Origin: Piromyces finnis
Lineage: Eukaryota > Neocallimastigomycota > Neocallimastigomycetes > Neocallimastigales > Neocallimastigaceae
DNA length: 64,000 bases
Reading direction: 5' to 3'
Assembly (NCBI GenBank): GCA_002104945.1
Contig: MCFH01000037.1
Location: forward strand, 62,001-126,000
The notes under the pieces are model-generated. The model did no database searches and was not told where the DNA came from. It was given only the letters and a program-made list of their open reading frames with translations. The position numbers were made by a program, and so were the translations under genes. Of the stretch, positions 1-9,701 are shown in pieces (positions within the stretch are counted from its first letter, which is position 1; every line of letters starts with the position of its first letter).

Positions 1-1586
1 TCAACGAATTAAAAGGTCTTGGTCAAAGATATGGATTTGATATTTCTAAGCCAGCTACAAATGCTAAAGAAGCCATTCAATACACTTACTTTGGCTATCT
101 CGCTAGTGTTAAGGATCAAGATGGAGCAGCCATGTCTTTTGGCCGTGTTGATTGTTTCTTTGATGTATACATCGAAAATGATATGAAGAAAGGAATTTTG
201 ACGGAAGCAGAAGCTCAAGATTTAATCGATCAATTAATCATCAAACTTAGATTAGTTCGTCATTTACGTACTCCTGAATACAATGACTTATTTGCCGGTG
301 ATCCAACATGGGTTACCATGGTTGTTGGTGGTATGGGAATAGATGGAAGACCATTAGTTAGTAAAACTTCTTATCGTATTGTTAATACTCTCAGAACTCT
401 TGGAGCAGCTCCTGAACCAAATATCACCGTTTTATGGAATAATAAACTTCCAACATCTTTCAAAAATTTCTGTAACAAAATTTCAATTGATACTTCATCC
501 ATTCAATATGAAAATGATAATCTCATGAACGATATGTTTGGAGATGACTATGCAATTGCCTGTTGCGTTTCACAAATGAGAATTGGAAAAGATATGCAAT
601 TCTTCGGAGCTCGTTGCAACTTGGCCAAACTTTTACTTTATGCTTTCAATCATGGTTATGATGAAAGAACAGAAAAGCAAGTCGGACCAGATTTCGGAGA
701 TATCAAATTAAATGAAGATGGATCTGTTAATTTCGAATCAGCATGGGAAATTTATGATAAAGCAATGGATTGGATTGCATGTCTTTATGTCAACACCATG
801 AACACCATTCACTACTCTCATGATAGATATTGCTATGAAGCTGTTCAAATGGCATTACACGATACAAATGTTCATCGTTACATGGCATTTGGTATTGCAG
901 GTTTCTCTGTCATTGTTGATTCATTCTCAGCTATTAAGCATGCTAAAGTATTTCCAATTCGTAATCCTGAAACAGGATTAACTACCGACTTCAAAATTGA
1001 AGGCGATTTCCCCAAATTCGGAAATGATGATGATCGTGTTGATCAATTTGCCATTGAACTCCCTAAAATATTCCTTGGTAAATTAAAGAAATATCCAGCA
1101 TACAGAGGAGCAGAACATACATTATCTATTTTAACCATTACATCTAATGTTGTTTATGGTAAGAAGACAGGATCCACACCTGATGGACGTAAAAGTGGAG
1201 AAGCATTTGCACCAGGATGTAATCCAATGCATGGTCGTGAAACTAATGGCGCAGTAGCTTCACTCAATTCCGTTAGTAAAGTTGAATATGAATATTGTAA
1301 AGATGGTATTTCCAATACATTTACATTTGTTCCTACCGTGTTAGGTAAAATTGAAAACGAGCGTATTATTAATCTTACAGGATTATTAGATGGCTACTTT
1401 AGTCAAGGCGGATTCCACCTAAATGTTAATGTTTTAGTTCGTGAAACATTAGAAGATGCCATGATTCATCCCGAAAACTATCCAAACTTAACCATTCGTG
1501 TTTCAGGATATGCAGTTCACTTTATTCGTTTATCACCACAACAACAAAGAGAAGTTATTGCCAGAACTTTCCATGAAACTCTTTAA
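1..1586 (+). CDS. pfl: Pyruvate formate-lyase, C-terminal part (5' truncated by the window)
   Basis: Converts pyruvate and CoA to acetyl-CoA and formate by glycyl-radical chemistry; in anaerobic fungi it acts in cytosol and hydrogenosome and replaces pyruvate dehydrogenase. The reading frame is open from base 3 with no start, so the N-terminus lies outside the window. The catalytic Cys pair (ACCVS context) is encoded at 561-566 and the radical glycine in the RVSGYAV motif at 1506-1508. The Cys-to-C-terminus distance (about 341 residues) agrees with E. coli PflB (760 aa), so roughly 230 residues are missing. No intron is visible. Family knowledge: fungal PFL is considered a bacterial acquisition, and it needs a PFL-activating enzyme not present here. 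Codons are more biased (GGT, ATC, AAG) than in neighbours, which suggests high expression. Confidence 0.96.
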   Translation, partial: NELKGLGQRYGFDISKPATNAKEAIQYTYFGYLASVKDQDGAAMSFGRVDCFFDVYIENDMKKGILTEAEAQDLIDQLIIKLRLVRHLRTPEYNDLFAGDPTWVTMVVGGMGIDGRPLVSKTSYRIVNTLRTLGAAPEPNITVLWNNKLPTSFKNFCNKISIDTSSIQYENDNLMNDMFGDDYAIACCVSQMRIGKDMQFFGARCNLAKLLLYAFNHGYDERTEKQVGPDFGDIKLNEDGSVNFESAWEIYDKAMDWIACLYVNTMNTIHYSHDRYCYEAVQMALHDTNVHRYMAFGIAGFSVIVDSFSAIKHAKVFPIRNPETGLTTDFKIEGDFPKFGNDDDRVDQFAIELPKIFLGKLKKYPAYRGAEHTLSILTITSNVVYGKKTGSTPDGRKSGEAFAPGCNPMHGRETNGAVASLNSVSKVEYEYCKDGISNTFTFVPTVLGKIENERIINLTGLLDGYFSQGGFHLNVNVLVRETLEDAMIHPENYPNLTIRVSGYAVHFIRLSPQQQREVIARTFHETL

Positions 1587-2085
1587 AAATAAATTTAATA
1601 TTTTTATTTTTTATTTTTTAAATATATACCAATATATATATATATATATACCAGTAATCTAATAATAATAATAGTTATTATTATTATTTGATTATTGTTT
1701 ACTTTTAAGGATATCTATTTATAAAATTTAAATTAATTAATGATAAAAATTTATAAATTTTTTGTAATAAAAAGAAAAAGTTATTTTCTAGTTGATAATC
1801 ATTATCATTAAATATGTAAATATTAAAACTATAAACATACGTCTATTTATAAACATTCAAATAAAAAAATTATTAAAAAATAAAAAGAATTTTTTATTAT
1901 ATTTTAAGTAATATTATAATTTATTTATTATTTATTTTTTTATATACACATTTATATGTAAATAGTTAATATTAAATACTGAATGTATTTTTTTAGTAGA
2001 TATTAATAATGTGTAATATTCATTATTAATTATATATATTATAATATATTTTAATATTTTTATTATAATTTATATTTTAATGATT
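1587..2085. other. Convergent spacer between PFL and a minus-strand secreted-protein gene
   Basis: Almost pure A/T with short TA and ATT runs (for example around 1635-1690). It presumably holds the two 3' UTRs. I see no gene or RNA in it. Confidence 0.6.
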
Positions 2086-3159
2086 TTATATAACTAAAGT
2101 GGCAATGTTCTTTGAATTATCGAATTTCCAACCTTTGCTCTTAGTGTTTTCAAAGGCCTTATACATATCAGTGTTTGTGAATTTTACAGTAAAAATAGCA
2201 GTTAAATCACCAGCTTTAACATTTCTGTATTTTGGATTGAAAGCGGTAATCCACCAGGCATCCTTACCCCAATTGTCCCATTGGTTAACAATTGTACCTT
2301 TAGTTTTGTGAGTTAAAGTTAAAGTCATTGGCATAGCAAGTGATTTTTTAACTTTCCAGTGTGAATTTTTGCTTGATCCACCGTAATAAATACCAAGTTC
2401 AGCACCAGCACCAAGATTAATATAGTCACCCTTCCAAGCCCAGAGTATATAATTTTCTCCATTGTAAGAGAACATTCCATTATTATTGTAATCCATACTA
2501 GTACCTAAATCAAATATGAAGTCGAAGAATTTATTGTATCCAAATTTAGATTGCCAGCAATCAAAGTCTGCATGATAAATGCCATTGCTATCTTTTTTCA
2601 TATCTAAAATCATGGCACCAAGTTTAGCAGTATCAATACCGAGTTTAACAGCAAAGTCATTAAGATTATGGATAATTGAAGAAACAGCAACTTCTACAAC
2701 ATCCTTTGCTTTATCTCCGACAGTGGAAGCAACATCTTTAACTCCATTTCCAACAGTAGAAGCAGCATTTTTAACACCATTTCCAACAGTGGAAGCAGCA
2801 CCTTTAACACCATTACCAACAGTAGAAGCAGCATCTTTAACACCATTACCAACAGTAGAAGCAGCATCTTTAACTCCATTTCCTACAGTGGAAGCAGCAT
2901 TTTTAACACCATTACCAACAGTGGAAGCAGCATCTTTGACTCCATTACCAACAGTGGAAGCAGCATTTTTAACTCCTTTTCCTACAGTAGAGGCTGCATT
3001 TTTAACCCCATTTCCAGCTTTAGAGACCGTTTTCTTTATTTTTTTTAAAATTCCTCTTTTTTCTATCTCAACAGAATTAGTTGGATAGGCATTAGCAACA
3101 TAGAGGTTAATGAAAATGCAAATAAATAAGAGTACTAAATGATGAGTGCGGAATTTCAT
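2086..3159 (-). CDS. Secreted repeat protein with DUF4474-like C-terminal domain
   Basis: 357 aa, one exon. Residues 1-24 are a signal peptide (hydrophobic core, cut after VANA), followed by a short propeptide ending EIEKRG, a Kex2-type dibasic site at residues 34-35. Residues 49-147 are nine tandem 11-residue units of the form G-N-G-V-K-x-A-A-S-T-V plus one decayed unit, giving an amphipathic Lys/Ala-rich helix of LEA/synuclein-like periodicity. Residues about 170-357 are the domain shared with the genes at 6058-6807 and 9702-12224, with motifs FDCWQ, ILWAWKGDY, LGAGAELGIY and AMPMTL. The function is unknown; I match the domain to DUF4474 from memory only. The signal peptide closely resembles that of 6058-6807, so the two are recent paralogues. 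The product should be exported and proteolytically matured. Confidence 0.88.
   Translation of the reverse strand: MKFRTHHLVLLFICIFINLYVANAYPTNSVEIEKRGILKKIKKTVSKAGNGVKNAASTVGKGVKNAASTVGNGVKDAASTVGNGVKNAASTVGNGVKDAASTVGNGVKDAASTVGNGVKGAASTVGNGVKNAASTVGNGVKDVASTVGDKAKDVVEVAVSSIIHNLNDFAVKLGIDTAKLGAMILDMKKDSNGIYHADFDCWQSKFGYNKFFDFIFDLGTSMDYNNNGMFSYNGENYILWAWKGDYINLGAGAELGIYYGGSSKNSHWKVKKSLAMPMTLTLTHKTKGTIVNQWDNWGKDAWWITAFNPKYRNVKAGDLTAIFTVKFTNTDMYKAFENTKSKGWKFDNSKNIATLVI
2719..3015 (-). repeat. 33-bp tandem repeat, nine units, coding
   Basis: Nine in-frame 33-bp units encode the 11-residue repeat (codons 49-147 of the minus-strand gene). Units differ mainly at the residue after Lys (N, D or G) and by silent changes. 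The repeat probably arose by slippage, so copy number may vary between strains. Confidence 0.92.
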
Positions 3160-3402
3160 TTTGAAACGAAACTAACGAATTTTTTTTTATAAACTTGTAT
3201 TTATTTATAATTTATTTATTTTTAAAAAAAAAGAAAGTAAAAAAAAGAGTTTATATATTTTTTTCTTTTTAATTTATCATATTTGTAATATATATTACAA
3301 ATAAGAAATAATATATATATTTAATTATTTTTTTTTTTAATTATAAAAAATAAAACATAAATTTTTTAATAAACTTTTTTTTTTTTTTTTTTGACTATAT
3401 TA

Positions 3403-3439
<37 letters not shown>

Positions 3440-6057
3440 ATAATTATTATTTTAAGCTTTTTATTTAATATTATAATTTGTTATAGCTTTCTTTATAATA
3501 TAGAAATAATATTTGTAAACATCTAATTCCATTATAACATATATTAATATTTTAATTATTATTATATTATCATTATTCTTGAATGTATGCAACTTAATTT
3601 AGGAACAAATTAATTTTTTAATTTTATAATAAAATCTATTAAATAGAATATTTATAATAAACATTAAATAACAAACACTGATACTTTCTTAATTTTATTA
3701 TATAAAAAACATTTATTTTTATATTAGATTAAATGATTTTCATTCTAAATAATTATTAATATTTACATATATTTACATATATATATTCTTTTATATATAT
3801 ACATGTGCTTTTTTTTATTAATATTATCTATTTCTATAACAAATAAAGTTATTTTTGAGTGATAAAACAATAATAATATTAATTATTTCCTATTTATGTT
3901 ATTAATAATTTTACAGAAAAAGTTTATTAAGCCATTATTTATAAAAAATGATAGATTTAACAATAAGAAATATTGTAATTGATTGATTGGTAAAAAATTA
4001 TATAAACTATATCTAAAAAAAAAATAAAAATTTGTTTAACAAAGAAAAATATAATATATAATATTAATGATTAATTAACCAGTTAACAAATAATAATGTT
4101 TTTGAAGTGGAATATTCTTTTTATAAACTTTTTTTTAATTAATTTTATTTATTTATTTTTTCTGCTATGAGAAATTTTTTATTTTGAAAGAATTAATGTT
4201 TTCATTTATATATATGTATTTTTTTTTTTTTTTTTTTTGTAACTTGAACACAAATAAGTATTGAAAAAGATGAGGAACAAAAGCTACAATTAAATTTTTA
4301 CTTATTAAGAAAAATTATTTATATATTTTCAAATATCATTTATAACATAATAACATGGTTACAAAAATTATATTAAAGGCTTATTAATTATTACATATGC
4401 CTTTTTGATATTTATATTAATATTTTTTTTAAAATTAAATTAAGAAAGAACCAATTACATTAGAGGCTTATCATTAAGTTGTATATTTATTTTATTTTGA
4501 ATATAATTATTTTTATTTTTTAAAACTAAAAATTATTATAATTATCTAGATAGTATTTAAAGAATTAATTTATTAATATTGTTTTCTTAGATTTATTTAT
4601 CATAATTACTATATATATAGTCTATTAATTGTTTTAATGTTTGAAAAACTATTAATGAAGAAAATAATAATTTTTTCTTATTTTTATTTTTAATTGGTAC
4701 ATAATTAATAATGAACAATTATAATTATTAATTTGATCATGGTCTTTTTTAACTTAATATTTTTTTTTTTTATAATGTTGGTTAAAATGGAGATCAATAT
4801 ATTAATATTTTAATTATTCTATGCTTTTTGGGGATTAAAGATTATTATTAAATGAGAAAAATATTAGAATTAAAATTGTTTTAAAGTGAAGCTTATGTGC
4901 ATAGTTAAATAAAATTATTAAAGAAAGTTGCACTATTTTTGAAAATCATATTAAAACATTAATTTATGATATTAAAATAATAAACTATATATAAAGTTAC
5001 TCTAATATTTCAATTATATAAAAATGGAAAGAATAACTTTTTTATTTTGTTATAAATTAATTCAAAATAAAACAAATTTTATTATGAAAAAATTTAGAAT
5101 ATTCTTTAGATTCTATTTTACAAGAATTAACATTAATTAATATTTTATATTTAATTATTATAAATGAAATAAACTTTTTTTAAATTACTTTTTTTTCTGA
5201 ATAAAAAATGTATCAGGAAATTTAAAATAATAATAAAAAATAAAATGTATAAATTAAAAATAAATTAATAATTGGATTAACAATTTTTAAAATAAAAAAA
5301 AATGTTCATTTTTATATATTAAGTAGAGAACCTATATCAATATTCATGTTCTATTGTACTTAGTCATCCTTATATTCAAAATCAAAATTGTTTTTTTTTT
5401 ATATTATCATATATACTTTTTTTTATTAAATATCAGCTTTATTAATTATTTTTATTATCCATAGAGTAATACTATTAAAAAGATTAGCTTCATTATTTTA
5501 TTTGAAAATTAATAAAAACTATATATATTTTAAATATTCTTATTATACTTATTTTATGAATAATTAATATAATATATAGATATATTAAATATTTTATTAT
5601 AATTAATGAGATCTTTTAAACCTTTTTTTTTAATATTTATCAGAAATTCAATAATCGTAATACACTTCATAATGAATTTTGATTATACCTCCAAAAGATA
5701 AAAGATTATATTTAATAATTATAATTTTTTATTTTTTTTATTATTTTATTATTTAATAAATAAATGTTTTTTTTTATTGAATAATTATTACATATATTTA
5801 TATACATATTGATTAATAAGTATGATTATATATAATTAATAAATATATAAATTGAATTTATATAATTTAATTTTTTTTAATAATATAATGTTTAAATATT
5901 AATATAGTTTTATGATAATATGATTATATTTATATGTTTTATATTTAATAATTTTTTTTATAATTTTATTATTATTTATTTTTATCCTTGTATAATATTA
6001 TATTAATAGAATATGTAGAGATATTTAATTCCCTTTATATCAATTCTATAAAATATC
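3160..6057. other. 2.9-kb A+T-rich spacer
   Basis: Promoter side of the gene at 2086-3159 and terminator side of the gene at 6058-6807. It holds poly-T runs and an ATT microsatellite near 3402-3438. No ORF with coding character, RNA gene or element is visible. Confidence 0.6.
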
Positions 6058-6807
6058 TTATAAAACTAAAGTAGCAGTACGAGTACTACTATTGAAACTC
6101 CATCCGTTTGGTCTTGTTTTTTCAAAAGCACTGTACATACCAGCATTAGTGAATTTAACAGTAAAGGTAGCAGTTAAATCATTGGCGTTAACATTCTTAT
6201 AATTTGGGTTAAAAGCAGTGATCCACCAAGAATCATTACCTCTGTTATTCCATTGATTAACAATAGTACCTTTAGTTCTGTGAGTTAAAGTTAAAGTCAT
6301 TGGCATAGCATGAGATGGTGCAGCCTTCCAATGAGAGCTTCTGTCTTTTCCACCCATGTAGATACCAAGTTCAGCACCAGCACCAAGGTTAACATAGTCA
6401 CCCTTCCAGGCCCAAAGAATGTAATTTTCCCCATTGTAAGAGAACATTCCATCATTATTGTAAGCCATACTTGTACCTAAATCAAACATATAATCATAGA
6501 AGTTGTTGTAACCAAAGTATTGTTGCCAGCAGTCAAAATCAGCATGATATACACCATTTTCATCTTTTTTCATGTTTAAGAAGAAAGCTCCATACTTGGC
6601 AGTATCGATACCTAATTTAACAGCAACATCATTTCCGGCATGAATAATATTATTAACACCATTAGAGATAGCATCTTTAACGTTATTCCAGAAACTATTC
6701 CAACCTCTTTTTTCAAGTTGGTTAGTGTAAGTTGGTGCAGCATTAGCAACAAAAATGTTAATGAAGCAAACAAATAAAGCAATTAATTGGTGAGTACTGA
6801 TTTTCAT
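6058..6807 (-). CDS. Secreted stand-alone DUF4474-like domain protein
   Basis: 249 aa, one exon. It has a signal peptide (residues 1-23, VANA cut context) and a short propeptide ending QLEKRG with a Kex2-type KR. Residue G34 then starts a segment (GWNSFW...) that aligns with the hinge following the Rhs core in the 9702-12224 protein (SWSSFW...). The rest is the shared ~200-residue domain with the same FDCWQ, ILWAWKGDY, LGAGAELGIY, AMPMTL and WWITAFNP motifs. It therefore looks like the Rhs C-terminal module re-expressed from a fungal secretion leader. Compared with 2086-3159 it lacks the 11-residue repeat array. The biochemical role is unknown; the many aromatic residues and lack of an obvious catalytic triad leave ligand binding, lysis or signalling open. 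Confidence 0.88.
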   Translation of the reverse strand: MKISTHQLIALFVCFINIFVANAAPTYTNQLEKRGWNSFWNNVKDAISNGVNNIIHAGNDVAVKLGIDTAKYGAFFLNMKKDENGVYHADFDCWQQYFGYNNFYDYMFDLGTSMAYNNDGMFSYNGENYILWAWKGDYVNLGAGAELGIYMGGKDRSSHWKAAPSHAMPMTLTLTHRTKGTIVNQWNNRGNDSWWITAFNPNYKNVNANDLTATFTVKFTNAGMYSAFEKTRPNGWSFNSSTRTATLVL

Positions 6808-9701
6808 TTTTGTTTGATTTAGTAATTACTTCAAGTAATTATTTTTTATTTTTTAATTTTTTATTTATTTAATTAAAAAGGTTGAAGGAATTTTTTCTTT
6901 AAATATTTTTTTTTAATATGGCTAATAACCTATTATAAAATATTAAATTATATATAAATTATATATTATAATATATGTATAATACACATTGTATATAAGG
7001 GATAAAAAGCATTATAATAGAATTTAATAAAAGTTTTTAATATATTTGTAACTATATATTAATTAAAATATTTTTAAGACATTTTATTAAAATTTCTTTA
7101 TTATTAAATTCATATTTATTATTTTTTTATAAAAAAGAGTAAAAATAAGTGTTAAAACTATAATAATAATACTCAATTTATTAATACAACAATACTAATT
7201 AATATGTTGAAAAGTATTATTAATTATATTTGTTTTTGTAATGAAACTTTAATTTATAATTTATTTTATATTAATCCTTTACAATTATTAATTTAATAGT
7301 AAGGAAAACTGATAAATTTAAATTACATTATACAGAATTATTAAATATAGAAATAAAATATACATCAATTATTATTTTGATTTATTATTAATTTTATTCT
7401 AATTATTATACATTGTATCAGTTTAATTATATTTAATATTTTTAAAAAATTTAAACATATTATTTTTTCATAAAATAAAAATTCCTTTTTTTAAAAAAAT
7501 AATTAATACAGTGAATAAAATAGAATAAAATATAAATAATATAAATTTAAATTTATAAAATTCATATGGCTTTTAAATGGTTTAAGAATATATTAAAAAA
7601 GTAAAAATAATAATAAATATAAAGCTTTAGTATTATATTTCATAGATTTAAATGATTAAGTATTTTCCAAATTTGACAAAATTAAAGCCATTGAGTAACA
7701 AAATTTTTATCAACCAAATATTACTTCTAACCAAATCATATATAATTTGTATAATTAGTTTTATTTTTTCAAGTAATACAAATACAAATATCAATATATT
7801 ATTATTAATAATAATCAAGTAATATCAATTATCAGTAGAACAATAACGATAATTAATATTACATTTTCTATTTCAAAAAAATTGATTTCATTAATCAAAA
7901 TCTTTTCTGAGTGACTAATAAATTAAAATATAATTATTTCGATTATAGAAACTTTTTTAAGAAAAATTGAAAAAAAAATATGTATATATTGAATCATTAT
8001 TATAATGATATTACAATTATAATATAATCATTCATTTTATTATATAATATTTAATATATATGTATTTTTTTTAATATATATATTCCCCATAAGAGTGTTA
8101 CTATTATGCTATTTATTTTAAAAGCGAAATATTAATAATTTTGATTTAATTATTATAAATAATTATTAATAACATACATATAAATATATAAGTGAAATAA
8201 TAAAAAATAAATAAATAAATAATAAATAAATTAACAATAATAATAACTATTTTATTATTTATTTAAATTTACGCATACTAATAATAAAAACAATGTAAAA
8301 GTGAAGCTAATTTATTAATTTATTACAAATCAACTGTTTTTTACAATATATGCTAATATTTTTTTTTTTTCGTTTTTGTTATTTTATCATTATTTACTAT
8401 TTCATTTAATACTTTCTTTCGTTTTTTATTTTAATATGTAAAAGTGCGTTAGTATATAGGCACTTTTCTATATTTATGCAATATCCATGATATCTATTTC
8501 ATGTATTTTTATTTATAATCTTTTTTTTTTTGATATTTTTTTTTTTTTTAAAAAGAAATTATTGGTAAAACAATTTTTTATCATTATTAACATAATTTTT
8601 ATTATTGTTATTTTAATTATTTTAATTAATATTTTTTATTAAAACAACAAAAAAAAATTAAATAAAAACTAAATAATAAATCTTAGAATATTCTAAACAT
8701 TCTATTTTGATGAATAAAATTTGGAATAATATTTTTTAATTATTTATAAAGAAATAAGCTTTTTTTTTTTATTATTAATTTTTCTTATAGCTCTAAAACT
8801 TAAACAAAATAGGATAATAAAGGAAAATAAGGTAAATTAAAAAATAAATAAAAAGTTGTTACAATAATAATTTAACTAATTATTAATTTTTATCTGCATT
8901 TCTATAATTTCTATATTATAATTATTGAAGAGTAAATAATGTTTTTTTTTTTTAAAAAAAGAGCAATTTTATAGGTTCTTAATTAATTTAAATAATCTTT
9001 TTTTTTTTGAGTAAAATAAAAAAATAAAATTTCTATTTGAATATATAAAATAATAAATAGTTTTTAATTTAATACGTCATTATATTTTAACAAATAAGAT
9101 ATATTTGAAATATAGAATTGTATTTTATGAATAATAAATATTTAACAATGTTAAATAAAATTAATTTTTAAATATTCCTTATCATAATACATTAAATACT
9201 TTTATTTTATTTTTATAAATAAATTTTATTTAACATGTAGAATAATAATTTTGTAAGGCAAACATGGATTAATTATATATTAAATATATAAATATTGTAA
9301 TTATTTATAATTATAATAATTAACTGTTACAAGTATTTTTTTTTTTTTTTTTTTTTTTTTGGTGGTTATGTACTTTTCTTTTTTTTAAGAACAATAGTAA
9401 TGTAGTAAATTTTAATATATTTATATATATTATATTATTATATTGTATTATTTAATGAGTAATTTAATATATGAAAATGATTGATTTTTGGCTTTGGTGA
9501 TAATACATATAAAAAAAGGTATAAAAGGGATAGAAAAAATATGTTTTTATTTAAATATTAAAACCGAAAAAAAAAAAAAGAAAAGAAAAGAAAGAAAAAT
9601 AAAAATAAAAGAAAAATAAAAATAAAAGAAAAAAAAAATAAAAAGTAAAAATAAATAATTAATTGAAATAAATAAAAAATAGAATATAAAAATATTAAGA
9701 A
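6808..9701. other. 2.9-kb divergent A+T-rich spacer
   Basis: Upstream region shared by the minus-strand gene ending at 6807 and the Rhs gene starting at 9702. It has poly-T tracts (for example 9338-9360) and, just before the Rhs start, a purine-rich A/G stretch (about 9566-9660) that could be a promoter element. Nothing else is supportable. Confidence 0.6.
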
